DNA of 64,000 nucleotides from Streptomyces sp. H27-H5 (GTDB lineage Bacteria; Actinomycetota; Actinomycetes; Streptomycetales; Streptomycetaceae), in assembly GCF_026627505.1 (NCBI RefSeq), contig NZ_JAPNLK010000011.1:1-64000 (forward strand), in the 5' to 3' direction. Position 1 is the first letter of the stretch; every line of letters begins with the position of its first letter. Below the pieces are notes generated by a model. It was not told where the DNA came from. It saw only the letters and a list, made by a program, of their open reading frames with translations, and made no database searches. A program made the translations under genes and the position numbers. Shown in pieces: positions 16,803 to 26,252 of the stretch.

Positions 16803-17669
16803 ATGATCGTTGTCATGGGAGCGACCGGAGCAACCGGGAACGCACTGCTCCACAGCCTCCTCGCACTCGGCGCGCCCGTCCGCGCGCTGACCCGCACCCC
16901 CCACAGCCCGATCCCCGGCACAACGGGCGCGCATCAGCCGCCCGTCGAGGTGCGGTACGCCGACGCCGCGGACCCCGGCTCCCTGCACACCGCGTTCAAG
17001 GGCGCCGACCAGCTCTTCCTGGCCATGGCCAACAGCCCCGCACAGGTCGAACTCGAAACCCGCGTCATCGACATCGCCGCGGAAGCCGGCATCGGCCACA
17101 TCGTCAAGATCTCCGCACCCGCCACCGAACCCGACTCCCCGGTCGCCATCTCCCGCGGGCACCACGCCGTCGAGGAACACCTGCGCGCGTGCGGGCTCAC
17201 CCACACCATCCTGCGCCCCTACGCGTTCATGCAGAACCTCCTGCGCCTGGCCCCCACCGTCGCCCGGGGCGTCATCCTCGGCACGACGGGCGACGCGCCC
17301 TGCAACCACATCGACTGCCGCGACATCGGCGATGTCGCCGCCGCCGCCCTCACCAGGCCCGACATCGCCGGCGGCACCTACTCCCTGACCGGACCCGAGG
17401 CGGTCTCCTATCCCGACATCGCCTCTCGCATAAGCAGCCTGAGCGGCAAGCAGGTTCGCTACGTCGACCTCACCCCGGACGAACTGCGTGACAACCTCAT
17501 CCACCAGGCCCACATGCCGACCTGGCTCGCCGACCACGTGACGGAGATCCAGCAACTCGCCATCACCCGACCCGAGACCCCCAACGGCACCGTCGCCGAC
17601 ATCCTCGGCCGCCCGCCCCGCACCCTGGACGCCTTCCTGCGCGAACACCAGGCGTTCTTCAGCCGGTAG
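16803..17669 (+). CDS. NmrA/SDR-type NAD(P)H-binding oxidoreductase
   Basis: The 288-residue protein starts with a Rossmann nucleotide site (MIVVMGATGATGNALL), has VRYADAADPGSLHTAFKGAD, HIVKISA, TILRPYAFMQNLL, and a C-terminal substrate part with YSLTGPEAVSYPDIA. This matches NmrA-like quinone reductases or sensors (QorB-type). MarR plus NmrA-type enzyme is a common pairing for quinone or electrophile stress. ATG 16803 directly follows a weak ribosome site (AAGGAA). Confidence 0.88.
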   Translation: MIVVMGATGATGNALLHSLLALGAPVRALTRTPHSPIPGTTGAHQPPVEVRYADAADPGSLHTAFKGADQLFLAMANSPAQVELETRVIDIAAEAGIGHIVKISAPATEPDSPVAISRGHHAVEEHLRACGLTHTILRPYAFMQNLLRLAPTVARGVILGTTGDAPCNHIDCRDIGDVAAAALTRPDIAGGTYSLTGPEAVSYPDIASRISSLSGKQVRYVDLTPDELRDNLIHQAHMPTWLADHVTEIQQLAITRPETPNGTVADILGRPPRTLDAFLREHQAFFSR

Positions 17670-17742
17670 GTCGCCGCCGCACATCGTTCAGGAATCCGCG
17701 CACCGTCCCGCCGTACAGGCCGGATGACCAGTTGATACCGGG

Positions 17743-18750
17743 CTATGGGGGGAGGATCTCGTCGAAGTAGCCGGGGCCCGTGCCGGGAAGGACGTCGAGT
17801 GCGGCGGTATAGCGGCGGGTCCGGGTCTGCCAGGCGTGGTATCCGCTCATCCACGAGGCCATGACATCGGCGTACGCCCGGACGTCGGCCGTCTCCCGTG
17901 CCGTCAGCCCGAGCTGCGCGCACACGCCCGGGACCTCCGCCGCGAGTTCCGTGAAGCGCCGCGTGCGGCGGGCGACCTCCTCCCGGGCCGCGGCAACGGC
18001 CTCCTCGCGCGTGGCGCCGTCGGCGTGCTCGCTCACGAGGACGAGGTTGTCGACGTCGCCGCGCGCCTCCTCCTTCTCCAGTGAGTACACGTCGTTGCAC
18101 ATCATGCTGACGTCGACCGCGATGTCCCGCATGAGGCGCAACTGCGGACTGTGGAACGCGGCCGCAGGAACGCCGAGGCCGGCGGCGCGCTCGCCGAGGG
18201 AGAGGGGGACGGCGGTGCCGGCGATGCCGCGCCGGACCTGAAGGTAGGTCTCCAAATCCCCCGGTGTGCCGCGGGTCCGTCCGATGGACTCGTGGGCCTG
18301 GGTGGCGAAGTAGTGCTCCCATTCGTGCGCGGAGCGGGCCACCCAGCCGGGGTGGGCGCCATGGCGGCATCGGGTCCAGATGTCGGAGAACGCGCGGGGG
18401 CAGGCGTCCGCGCCCGGACCGGCCGGTGCCCCGTGGACGATGTCGATCAAGTCCTGGCAGACGGCCGCGACACGGGCGGGATCCCGACCCAAGGGGGCGT
18501 CGAACTGGTCGTCGAAGACGAAGAAGAACGCCATCGCGTCCGTACACAGGTCCAGGGCCACTCGCCGGACCAGGGTTCCTGGGGTGGAGGTCCACGATCT
18601 CGCGGATCCAGGCTCTGTCCGAGGCGTCGCCCGGACACCTCGCGGCCGATATCCGCTGTCGCGATGTATCGGAAGCCGGAAGGGATTTTCTGTCGCTGGG
18701 TGTTCCGGAGTATGGGACGTACGGGGCCGACGCGTAGTGCTCCGGTCGGC
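17743..18750 (-). pseudogene. Class I terpene synthase with a frameshifted N-terminus
   Basis: The main frame (17,743 to about 18,560) encodes the catalytic part of a bacterial class I terpene cyclase. It has the Asp-rich motif in VFDDQFD, the NSE triad [14 protein letters not shown], and a C-terminal TRRY. Upstream of LDLCTDAM the family-like sequence jumps to other frames: [18 protein letters not shown] in one and [16 protein letters not shown] in another. So at least two indels, or a deletion plus an indel, break the first 80-90 residues, and no start with a ribosome site serves the intact part. Both metal-binding motifs survive, which suggests recent inactivation or a sequence error. The product type cannot be told. 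Confidence 0.7.
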
Positions 18751-18855
18751 CGCTGTGCGCATCGCGCGGCGAGCCTGTCGGGCGGGGCCGGGAACCGTCG
18801 ACCTGGTGCGCTTCGTGGTGGGGAGCAGAAGACTCGGCTGGTGAAGGGAGAGGCG

Positions 18856-18999
18856 ATGCCAGGGACACCACGTCGCACGGCTGGACTGAGATGCGAGGAC
18901 GCGCGGCAGATCGCCCGGGACGTGCTGTCGGCCCACCACGCGGGAACGCGTCTCGTGGAGACGATCACGGCGTTTTTCGCGCTCGCTCCCGCCGGCTGA
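18856..18999 (+). CDS. Possible small protein of 47 residues
   Basis: ATG 18856 has a good ribosome site (GGGAG six bases upstream) and the frame runs 47 codons: [18 protein letters not shown], then [15 protein letters not shown]. It could form one amphipathic and one hydrophobic helix. No family is recognised. It lies between the terpene synthase remnant (opposite strand) and an F420-type oxidoreductase gene. Confidence 0.4.
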   Translation: MPGTPRRTAGLRCEDARQIARDVLSAHHAGTRLVETITAFFALAPAG

Positions 19000-19094
19000 A
19001 CCGCGCGCCCCGCGCCCGGCCCCCCGGTGGGCCGTATGGACCCTCAGGCACGGCGAAGGGTTTCGGATCGACTGATCGCGGCTAGGCGGTGCGT

Positions 19095-20060
19095 ATGGTG
19101 CGAATCGGATACACGATGATGACCGAGCAGGCCGGGCCGCGTGAGCTGGTGTCCCACGTGGTCGGAGCGGAGCGGGCGGGGTTCGACTTCTCCGTCATCT
19201 CGGACCACTCGTTCCCGTGGCTGGAGTCCCAGGGCCATGCCCCCTACGCGTGGAGCGTCCTGGGGGCGGCCGCGCAGGCGACCTCCCGCATCCCGCTCAT
19301 GACGTACGTGACCTGCCCGACCTTCCGCTATCACCCGGCCGTCATCGCACAGAAGGCGGCCACTGTGCAGATCCTCTCGGAAGGCCGGTTCCGCCTCGGA
19401 CTGGGCTCCGGCGAGAACCTCAACGAACACATCGTGGGCGCCGGCTGGCCCGCCGCCCACGTACGCCTGGAGATGCTGGAAGAAGCCGTCGACATCATCC
19501 GCCGCATGTTCACCGGCGAGTACGTGAGCCACCACGGCGCCCACTTCGACGTGGAGAACGCCAAGCTGTGGGACCTGCCCGATCAAGCGCCTCCCCTCGG
19601 CATCGCCGTCTCGGGCCCCCGCTCCTGCGCGCTCGCCGGCCGGCACGCGGACCTCGTCATCGCCACCGAACCGAAGCACGACCTCCTGGAAGCCTTCGAC
19701 GCCCACGGCGGCGCCGGCAAGCCGAGGGTCGGCCAGCTTCCCGTCTGCTACGACACCGACCGGGACGCGGCCGTGGCCCGGGCCCACGACCAGTTCCGTT
19801 GGGCGCTCGGCGGCTGGAAGGTCAACTCCGAACTCCCCGGCCCCGCCGGCTTCGACCAGGCCGCCCAGCACACCCGGCCCGAGGACGTCGCCGAGGCCAT
19901 CCCGTGCGGCAACGACGTGGAGGCCTTCGTGGAGGCGGTACGCCCGTACGCGCAGGCGGGCTTCACCGAGGTCGCCCTCGTCCAGATCGGTGGCGAGCAC
20001 CAGGAACCGTTCCTGGAGTGGGCCGAGGCGAAACTGTTGCCCGCCCTGCGGAACCTGTGA
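19095..20060 (+). CDS. LLM-class F420-dependent oxidoreductase (TIGR03557-like)
   Basis: The 321-residue protein is a luciferase-like TIM-barrel enzyme. It shows [79 protein letters not shown] and the C-terminal [15 protein letters not shown]. This is the pattern of the actinobacterial G6PDH-like F420 family TIGR03557. It likely uses reduced or oxidised F420; the substrate is unknown. ATG 19095 is chosen; GTG 19089 is in frame. An HAD-family gene follows after 14 bp, so the two are probably co-transcribed. Confidence 0.88.
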   Translation: MVRIGYTMMTEQAGPRELVSHVVGAERAGFDFSVISDHSFPWLESQGHAPYAWSVLGAAAQATSRIPLMTYVTCPTFRYHPAVIAQKAATVQILSEGRFRLGLGSGENLNEHIVGAGWPAAHVRLEMLEEAVDIIRRMFTGEYVSHHGAHFDVENAKLWDLPDQAPPLGIAVSGPRSCALAGRHADLVIATEPKHDLLEAFDAHGGAGKPRVGQLPVCYDTDRDAAVARAHDQFRWALGGWKVNSELPGPAGFDQAAQHTRPEDVAEAIPCGNDVEAFVEAVRPYAQAGFTEVALVQIGGEHQEPFLEWAEAKLLPALRNL

Positions 20061-20074
20061 AGGGCGCCCGAACC

Positions 20075-20776
20075 ATGAGCACGGACCGCGCAGCCCTCTT
20101 CGACGTCGACGGCACCCTCACGGACACCAACCACCTCCACGTCGTCTCCTGGTGGGAAGCACTGCGCCAGGCCGGGCACCAGGTGCCCGCACACGCCGTC
20201 CACCGAGCCCTCGGCCTGCCCGGAGAGGACCTCCTCGACCACCTCCTGGGCGAGGAGCGCGACCGCTCCGGCGACGAAGGGATCAGCGCCGCGCACGACA
20301 CCCTCTACGCCACGTACTTCGAACGGATCCCCTCCTTCGACGCGGCCGCCGATCTACTGCGCGCTCTGGCAGGTGACGGCTGGAAGGTGGTGCTGGTCAC
20401 CTCCGCCAAGGACCGGGAACTCGAAGCCCTGCGCAAGGCCATCGACGCGGACGACGCCATCACCGACACCGCGACCTCCGAGGACGTCGACCAGGGCAAA
20501 CCCGCACCCGACCAGGTCCGGCACGCCCTCGGCCTGGCGGGAGTACCACCCGAGCGGGCGGTGTTCGTCGGCGATTCCGTCTGGGACATGCAGGCCGCCA
20601 CCCGAGCCGGCGTGAGCGCGGTGGGCCTCCTGTGCGGAGGCATTCCCCGGGAAGACCTGGAGGAGGCCGGAGCGGCCGCCGTCTACCGCGACCCGGCCGA
20701 TCTGCTGGCCGGCCTCGCTGCGAGCCCGTTCCTGCGGGTGCCCGCCACGAGCGGGGACGGTGCCGCGGCCGGGTAG
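20075..20776 (+). CDS. HAD-superfamily hydrolase (phosphatase)
   Basis: The 233-residue protein has HAD motif I DVDGTLTDTN near residue 9, motif II VLVTSAKD, a Lys in QGKPAPDQV and motif III VFVGDSVWDM. A cap region follows motif I, as in subclass I phosphatases of the phosphoglycolate phosphatase type. It probably dephosphorylates a small metabolite. It starts 14 bp after the F420-type oxidoreductase and is likely in its operon. Confidence 0.88.
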   Translation: MSTDRAALFDVDGTLTDTNHLHVVSWWEALRQAGHQVPAHAVHRALGLPGEDLLDHLLGEERDRSGDEGISAAHDTLYATYFERIPSFDAAADLLRALAGDGWKVVLVTSAKDRELEALRKAIDADDAITDTATSEDVDQGKPAPDQVRHALGLAGVPPERAVFVGDSVWDMQAATRAGVSAVGLLCGGIPREDLEEAGAAAVYRDPADLLAGLAASPFLRVPATSGDGAAAG

Positions 20777-20953
20777 CGGCACAAGGCGCCATCGACGCCC
20801 CGTCGCCGCCTCGGGTGCGGCGGGCGGGGGATTCCGGGCGGTCCGGCGCGCCGTGCGGCGTGCCGGCCGGGCGTCGCGCGGCGCGAGGCGTACACATGGG
20901 AAGCGGCGTCAGCCGTACAGCCTGTGTTGGATCCAGAGTTGATGGGGTGCGCG

Positions 20954-22687
20954 ATGGTGACGTCGGTCGAACCGGTCACGTCGATCCGGGTTCCGGGTCG
21001 GACTCCAGGTCAGGTGATCGTGTCGTGGTTGACGACGACGGACCACAAGAAGATCGGACACCTCTATCTGATCGCCTCGTTCGGATTCTTCCTCATCGGC
21101 GGCGTACTGGCGCTGCTGCTGCGGGCCGAACTGGCCCGGCCGGGGATGCAGATCCTGTCCAACGAGCAGTACAACCAGATCTTCACCCTGCACGGCACCA
21201 TCATGTTGCTGTTCTTCGCGACCCCCACGTTCGCGGGTTTCGCCAACGCGATCATGCCGTTGCAGATCGGGGCTCCCGACGTGGCGTTCCCGCGGCTCAA
21301 CATGCTGTCGTTCTGGCTGTTCCTCTTCGGCGGTCTGATCGTGGTGGGCGCCCTGTTCACCCCTCAGGGCGCCGCGGACTTCGGCTGGACCGCCTACACA
21401 CCGCTGAGCAGTCTGGACCGCACCCCGTACATCGGTGGTGACATGTGGATCATGGGCCTGGCGCTGTCCGGCTTCGGCACGATCCTCGGCTCGGTCAACT
21501 TCGTCACCACGATCATCTGCATGCGCGGTCCGGGCATGACGATGTTCCGGATGCCGATCTTCACCTGGAACATCCTGCTGACCTCGGTCCTGGTGCTGTT
21601 CGCGTTCCCCGTCCTCGCGGCGGCCCTGCTCGTGCTGGAGGCGGACCGCAAGTTCGGCGCCCACGTCTTCGACGCGTCCAACGGCGGCGCCCTGCTGTGG
21701 CAGCACCTGTTCTGGTTCTTCGGACACCCCGAGGTCTACATCATCGCCCTGCCGTTCTTCGGGATCGTGACCGAGATCTTCCCCGTCTTCTCCCGCAAGC
21801 CCGTCTTCGGCTACCTCGGCCTGGTCGGCGCCACGATCGCGATCGCGGGACTGTCGCTCACCGTGTGGGCGCACCACATGTTCGCCACCGGCGCGGTCCT
21901 GCTGCCGTTCTTCTCGTTCATGACGTTCCTGATCGCGGTGCCTACGGGGGTGAAGTTCTTCAACTGGATCGGCACGATGTGGAAGGGCTCGATCTCCTTC
22001 GAGACACCGATGCTGTGGTCCATCGGCTTCCTGGTCACCTTCCTCTTCGGCGGACTGACCGGCATCATCCTGGCGTCCCCGCCGATGGACTTCCAGGTCA
22101 CCGACTCCTACTTCGTCGTCGCGCACTTCCACTACGTGGTCTTCGGCACCGTCGCCTTCGCCACGTTCGCCGGGTTCTACTACTGGTGGCCGAAGATGAC
22201 CGGCACCATGCTCGACGAACGCCTCGGGAAGATCCACTTCTGGACCCTGTTCATCGGCTTCCACACCACCTTCCTCGTCCAGCACTGGCTGGGCGCCGAA
22301 GGCATGCCCCGCCGCTACGCCGACTACCTGAACTCGGACGGCTTCACCGCCCTCAACACGTTCTCGACCATCGGCGCGTTCCTCCTGGGCCTGTCCACCC
22401 TGCCGTTCCTCTACAACGTGTGGAAGACGACGACGACCGCTCCGAGGGTCACCGTCGACGACCCGTGGGGCTTCGGCCGCTCGTTGGAGTGGGCCACGTC
22501 CTGCCCGCCGCCCCGGCACAACTTCGTCACGCTGCCGCGCATCCGCTCCGAATCCCCGGCCTTCGACCTGCACTACCCCGAGGTGGCCGCGCTCGACAAC
22601 GCGGGCGGTCAGGGCAAGCGCGACGCCCTCGATGATCCGGGCAACCGTGAAACGCCCGGATCCGACCGCGACATCGCAGGTCAGTAG
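20954..22687 (+). CDS. ctaD: Cytochrome c oxidase subunit I (aa3 type), orphan copy
   Basis: The 577-residue, twelve-helix protein is the haem-copper catalytic subunit. It has TLHGTIM (haem a ligand), [10 protein letters not shown] (CuB His and cross-linked Tyr), VWAHHMFA (two CuB His) and [12 protein letters not shown] (ligands of haem a3 and haem a). All proton-pump active-site histidines are visible. The start is uncertain: ATG 20954 or 20942. No ctaC, ctaE, ctaF or bc1 gene is nearby; only a small membrane protein follows. It is therefore probably a second, accessory subunit I that assembles with core subunits encoded elsewhere. Confidence 0.95.
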   Translation: MVTSVEPVTSIRVPGRTPGQVIVSWLTTTDHKKIGHLYLIASFGFFLIGGVLALLLRAELARPGMQILSNEQYNQIFTLHGTIMLLFFATPTFAGFANAIMPLQIGAPDVAFPRLNMLSFWLFLFGGLIVVGALFTPQGAADFGWTAYTPLSSLDRTPYIGGDMWIMGLALSGFGTILGSVNFVTTIICMRGPGMTMFRMPIFTWNILLTSVLVLFAFPVLAAALLVLEADRKFGAHVFDASNGGALLWQHLFWFFGHPEVYIIALPFFGIVTEIFPVFSRKPVFGYLGLVGATIAIAGLSLTVWAHHMFATGAVLLPFFSFMTFLIAVPTGVKFFNWIGTMWKGSISFETPMLWSIGFLVTFLFGGLTGIILASPPMDFQVTDSYFVVAHFHYVVFGTVAFATFAGFYYWWPKMTGTMLDERLGKIHFWTLFIGFHTTFLVQHWLGAEGMPRRYADYLNSDGFTALNTFSTIGAFLLGLSTLPFLYNVWKTTTTAPRVTVDDPWGFGRSLEWATSCPPPRHNFVTLPRIRSESPAFDLHYPEVAALDNAGGQGKRDALDDPGNRETPGSDRDIAGQ

Positions 22688-22700
22688 GGGGGCGGGCGCG

Positions 22701-23048
22701 ATGGAGCAGAACGAGGCGGCAGCGGGCCTGGCCGAGTTGGAGGGCTATCTGATGAGCCGCGCCGCGCACCACACCGCGGCCGTGGAAGCGCACGCCTTCG
22801 CCGATGAGCTTCCCTGGCTGGGACGGGCGGAACGCGAGGACGTCGTCCACCTCTACACGGCCCGCCATCTGGCCCGGACCCGCAACGCCCTGTACGAGAT
22901 CGCCGGCCGCAGCCACGAGTTGAGGGAGGAGTACGCGCGCCGCTACCAACTCCTGCGCCGCCGAGTCGTGGCTCTGGCCCTGCTCGGCGGCACGACCGTC
23001 CTCACCACCGTCCTGGCCATCCTGACGATCGGCCTGAAGCCGCGTTAG
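22701..23048 (+). CDS. Small single-pass membrane protein downstream of ctaD
   Basis: The 115-residue protein is helical and charged (LAELEGYLMSRAAHHTAAVEAHAFADELPWL, then YTARHLARTRNALYEIA). It ends with one membrane helix (VVALALLGGTTVLTTVLAILTIGL). It begins 13 bp after ctaD, so it is likely co-expressed and could help assembly or stability of the oxidase subunit. That role is inferred from position only. Confidence 0.75.
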   Translation: MEQNEAAAGLAELEGYLMSRAAHHTAAVEAHAFADELPWLGRAEREDVVHLYTARHLARTRNALYEIAGRSHELREEYARRYQLLRRRVVALALLGGTTVLTTVLAILTIGLKPR

Positions 23049-23091
23049 CGGGACGGGACGATCCGACGGCGGGCCCGGGCCCGGGCCCGGG

Positions 23092-25053
23092 TCAGCCCAC
23101 GAGATCCGGGGCCCGCAGCATGGCGGACGGGATGCCCCACGCGTCGACGAGGTCGACCGCGAGGGGACGCACCTTGCGGCAGAGGTCGTTCACCTCGCGG
23201 CTGATGGCCTTGGACCGTTGGATGGTCAGCCGCCCGTGCTCCATGAACCAGGCCCGGTCCGCCTCGATCGTCGACAGGGCGAACAGGTCGCAGAGAAGGG
23301 CGAGCGCCGCCTTCTCGCCGCCTTCGGGCATCGTGCGCACCCTGGTGACGAAGGCCTCCGTCACCAGCCGCTCGACGTGTGCGCGTGCGACCGCGATGAC
23401 GTGGTCCTGCACCTGCGAGAAGACGGCGCCCGGATCGCGCTTCTCGTCGATCCCGCGCTTGATCCGCCGGGCCAGGCCGGCGAGCATGTGCTCCTCGCGG
23501 AACCGGACCATGGCGAGCTGGTACTCGGAGTCGAGCAGGCCGGCTTCGCGGTCCCACTCGTCGCCGCCGGGCAGCAGGTCGCGTACCCGTTCGAGCAGCT
23601 TGTGGGCCGAGGTCCGTTCGATGACGGTCTCGACGGCGAGGTTGGTGACGTAGCGGACCATGCCGAGCTGGTCGAGGTCCTCGAACTCGCTCGCGTGATC
23701 GGTGAGCAGTCCCTTCGCCACGAGTTGCAGCAGGACGTGGTTGTCGCCCTCGAAGGTGGTGAAGACGTCGCTGTCGCTCTTGAGGGCGGCGAACCGGTTG
23801 ACGGCGAGATAACCGGCGCCGCCGCACGCCTCGCGGCACTCCTGGACGACGCGGGTCGCATGCCACGTGCCGAGTGCCTTGATGCCCGCGGCCTGCGATT
23901 CGAGCCGGCGCCGCGCCTGCGCGTCGTCCTGGATGCCGGAGAAGACCTCGTGCAGCTGGGTACGGACCCCGTCCTGCGCGATGTGCAAGGCGTACGTCCG
24001 GGCGATGAGCGGCAGCAGACGGCGCTGATGCAGGCCGTAGTCGAGGAGCACCTGCTCCCCGGTGTCCGGGGCCGCCTCGAACTGCCGCCGCCGCACGGCG
24101 TACTTCGTGGCGATCGCCAAGGCGACCTTGGCGACGCTGATCCCGGCGCCGGCGACGCTGACCCGGCCCTGCACCAGGGTGCCGAGCATGGTGAAGAAGC
24201 GCCGGTTGGGATTGTCGATCGCACTCTCGTAGACGCCCTCGGGGGTGACGTCGGCGAACCTGTTCAGGAGTGCCTCGCGCGGCACCCGCACGCCGTCGAA
24301 CCAGAGGCGCCCGTTGTCCACACCGTTGAGGCCCATCTTGCGGCCGTCGTCCTCGATCCGGACGCCGGGCGCCGGCCGACCGCCGACCCGGAGGGGGACC
24401 ACGAAGGCGTGTACGCCACGGGACTGGCCGTCCACTTCCAACTGCGCGAAGACCACGCCCAGTTCGGCATGGCGGGCCGCGTTGCCGATGTAGTCCTTGC
24501 GTGCCTGGTCGTCGGGGGTGGTGATGACGAACTCCCGGCTCGCCGCGTCGTACCGCGCGACGGTGCCGAGTGCCTGAACGTTGGAGCCGTGCCCGGTCTC
24601 GGTCATCGCGAAGCAGCCCATGAGCTCCCCGGTGATCAGGCCCGGGAGATGGGCATCGTGGTGGCGCTCGGTGCCGAGTTGCAGGATCGCGCCGCCGAAG
24701 AGCCCGAACTGCACGCCGACCTTCACCAGCACCGACAGATCACCGAAGGCCAGCGTCTCGAACGCGGCGATCGAGGCCCCGACATCGCCGCCCCCGCCGA
24801 ACTCGGCGGGAAAGCCCATACCGGTCTGGCCCGTCGCGGCCATCTTGACGACGACCTCACGCACCCGCTCGCGAAACGCGTCGATGCCGAGCTCCTCGGC
24901 CTCTTCGAGGACGGAGGCGTGCGTCGCCAGGTTGGTACGGACAAGGTCGCGGATCCCGGCGTACTCGCCGTCGAGCACCCCGGTCAGCGCAGGGACGTCG
25001 ATCTCGGGCTGCACGTAACCGGTCGCGGCGGTGGAAGCGTTCTCGGTGGCCAT
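23092..25053 (-). CDS. Acyl-CoA dehydrogenase/oxidase family protein
   Basis: The 653-residue protein has the acyl-CoA dehydrogenase fold with an extended C-terminal half, as in acyl-CoA oxidase-like members. Visible are GMGFPAEFGGGG, the flavin block CFAMTETGHGSN, GRLWFDGVRVPREALLNRF, the helical CREACGGAGYLAVNRF, and the catalytic-Glu block TTFEGDNHVLLQ. It probably desaturates or oxidises an acyl-CoA in fatty acid breakdown. It stands alone on the minus strand, convergent with ctaD's small partner; GGGCCC repeats fill the 43-bp gap. Confidence 0.9.
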   Translation of the reverse strand: MATENASTAATGYVQPEIDVPALTGVLDGEYAGIRDLVRTNLATHASVLEEAEELGIDAFRERVREVVVKMAATGQTGMGFPAEFGGGGDVGASIAAFETLAFGDLSVLVKVGVQFGLFGGAILQLGTERHHDAHLPGLITGELMGCFAMTETGHGSNVQALGTVARYDAASREFVITTPDDQARKDYIGNAARHAELGVVFAQLEVDGQSRGVHAFVVPLRVGGRPAPGVRIEDDGRKMGLNGVDNGRLWFDGVRVPREALLNRFADVTPEGVYESAIDNPNRRFFTMLGTLVQGRVSVAGAGISVAKVALAIATKYAVRRRQFEAAPDTGEQVLLDYGLHQRRLLPLIARTYALHIAQDGVRTQLHEVFSGIQDDAQARRRLESQAAGIKALGTWHATRVVQECREACGGAGYLAVNRFAALKSDSDVFTTFEGDNHVLLQLVAKGLLTDHASEFEDLDQLGMVRYVTNLAVETVIERTSAHKLLERVRDLLPGGDEWDREAGLLDSEYQLAMVRFREEHMLAGLARRIKRGIDEKRDPGAVFSQVQDHVIAVARAHVERLVTEAFVTRVRTMPEGGEKAALALLCDLFALSTIEADRAWFMEHGRLTIQRSKAISREVNDLCRKVRPLAVDLVDAWGIPSAMLRAPDLVG

Positions 25054-25314
25054 GCCGCTCCGCTACCCCGCCGCGAGACGATCAACCGGGGTGCGGGCGG
25101 CACACGATCAGCCACGCCTCGATGTCCTCGGACGGTGCCTCGTACAGGTGCGGGGTGTCGCCCGCCCGATCGCCGTGCCCACCGGCAAGGGCGGCCCCGT
25201 CCCACTCACCTGTCCGGGTGGTAGGCGTGTCCGCCTGCACGGCCCTGGAGTGTCGGGGGAGTCGGAGCGGGCAGGGTCGCGGAGACACCCCAACCCGTGA
25301 AGGAGCGGTTCACC

Positions 25315-25671
25315 GTGATTGACCTGTGGAGCTTCACCGAGCAGACGGGCTACGCGCCCGGTACCGATCTGGTCGGCTTCGACGTCGAGGCGACGGACGG
25401 GAAGATCGGGAGCGTGGACGAGGAGACGTCGGAGGTCGGCGCCGCCCACATCGTGGTCGACACCGGTTTCTGGATCTTCGGCAAGCACGTCCTGCTGCCT
25501 GCCGGCACCATCCACCGGATCGACCTTCAGGAGCGAAAGATCCACGCCGCCAGGACGAAGGAGGAGATCAGGAACGCTCCGGAGTACGACAAGGACAAGC
25601 ACCGGGACGACGCCGCCTACCGCGTCGAAATCGGCCAGTACTACGAGGACAACAACGAACGCGGCGTCTGA
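25315..25671 (+). CDS. PRC-barrel domain protein
   Basis: The 118-residue protein has a PRC-barrel: GFDVEATDGKIGSVDEETSEVGAAHIVVDTGFWIFGKHVLLPAGTI is the core, followed by a basic-acidic tail. Such small barrels are common stress-linked proteins in actinobacteria and often bind partners. GTG 25315 is chosen because AAGGAG lies ten bases upstream and overlaps the alternative GTG at 25297. Confidence 0.85.
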   Translation: MIDLWSFTEQTGYAPGTDLVGFDVEATDGKIGSVDEETSEVGAAHIVVDTGFWIFGKHVLLPAGTIHRIDLQERKIHAARTKEEIRNAPEYDKDKHRDDAAYRVEIGQYYEDNNERGV

Positions 25672-26252
25672 GCCGCCTCACGACCGCCCCTGCGGCACGG
25701 GGAGGACATCTGGTTCCGCGGCCGCATCCGCACGCCGACGGCACACCCGCCTGGGGGCCAACGCCCGTATCCCTACGCGCGCGGCGCCGCTTCCCGCGAA
25801 GCCCGTCACTTCCGGCGGACGGCACATGGCAAAGGCAAGGAGAAGTCTCTCCTTGCCTCTCCCAAGGTATAGCGCACCGGGGGGCTTGCGGCAAGACCCC
25901 GGTCACGGCGCAGAATCATCCGTCGAAGCCACTACCTGCGGAAATGAGGGCACGAGGTGCGGGTGTTGTTGTCGACGTACGGCGGACGACGTGACGTCGA
26001 GGCAGTAGGGGGACCGGCAGTGCGTGTGCGGGCGCTCGGCGCGGGGGCGCGAGGGCGCCCGCCGCGCGGCCGGGCAGAGAGGCCGGGCGGATCGGCAGCG
26101 GGAAAGCAGTGAGGGGTCAGGGCGATCAGGACGATCGGGACGTGCTCGACAAGAAGCTCAACAGGGCCGGTGGCGCCGGTGACTCGGCAGGCCACCAAGG
26201 TGCGGCGGGCCATCCCCATGCAACAGGACACGACTGCCTCGGAGGCATCGCA
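25672..26252. other. Long leader/promoter region of rph
   Basis: About 580 bp without a supported gene. It contains the rifamycin-associated element at 25881-25899, a mildly AT-rich patch just before it (AAGGTATAGCG near 25864), and the ribosome site GGAGG before the GTG of rph. The frame upstream of the rph start stays open to 26109, but the residues there do not resemble the family. Confidence 0.6.
25881..25899. promoter_or_regulatory. Rifamycin-associated element (RAE)
   Basis: The 19-mer GGGGCTTGCGGCAAGACCC is an inverted repeat (CTTG-CGG-CAAG flanked by G and C runs). It matches, with one change as I recall it, the known RAE found upstream of rifamycin-inactivating genes in actinomycetes, which mediates induction by rifamycins. 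It lies about 355 bp before the rph start. Confidence 0.85.

Noticed and set aside
20909..22573. 554-codon open frame antisense to ctaD
   Set aside because: It is a charged, repetitive shadow (many RR, EE, QQ runs) of the highly conserved oxidase gene.
23070..23100. GGGCCC-type repeats in the gap between convergent genes
   Set aside because: Simple GC repetition (about three copies) in a short convergent gap; no clear terminator or other role.
23218..25224. 668-codon open frame antisense to the acyl-CoA dehydrogenase gene
   Set aside because: No family motifs; the opposite strand encodes a full-length enzyme.
25082..25288. Minus-strand ORF ending PHLYEAPSEDIEAWLIVCRPHPG
   Set aside because: The last 25 residues look protein-like, but the rest does not and there is no start with a ribosome site. 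Possibly another remnant.
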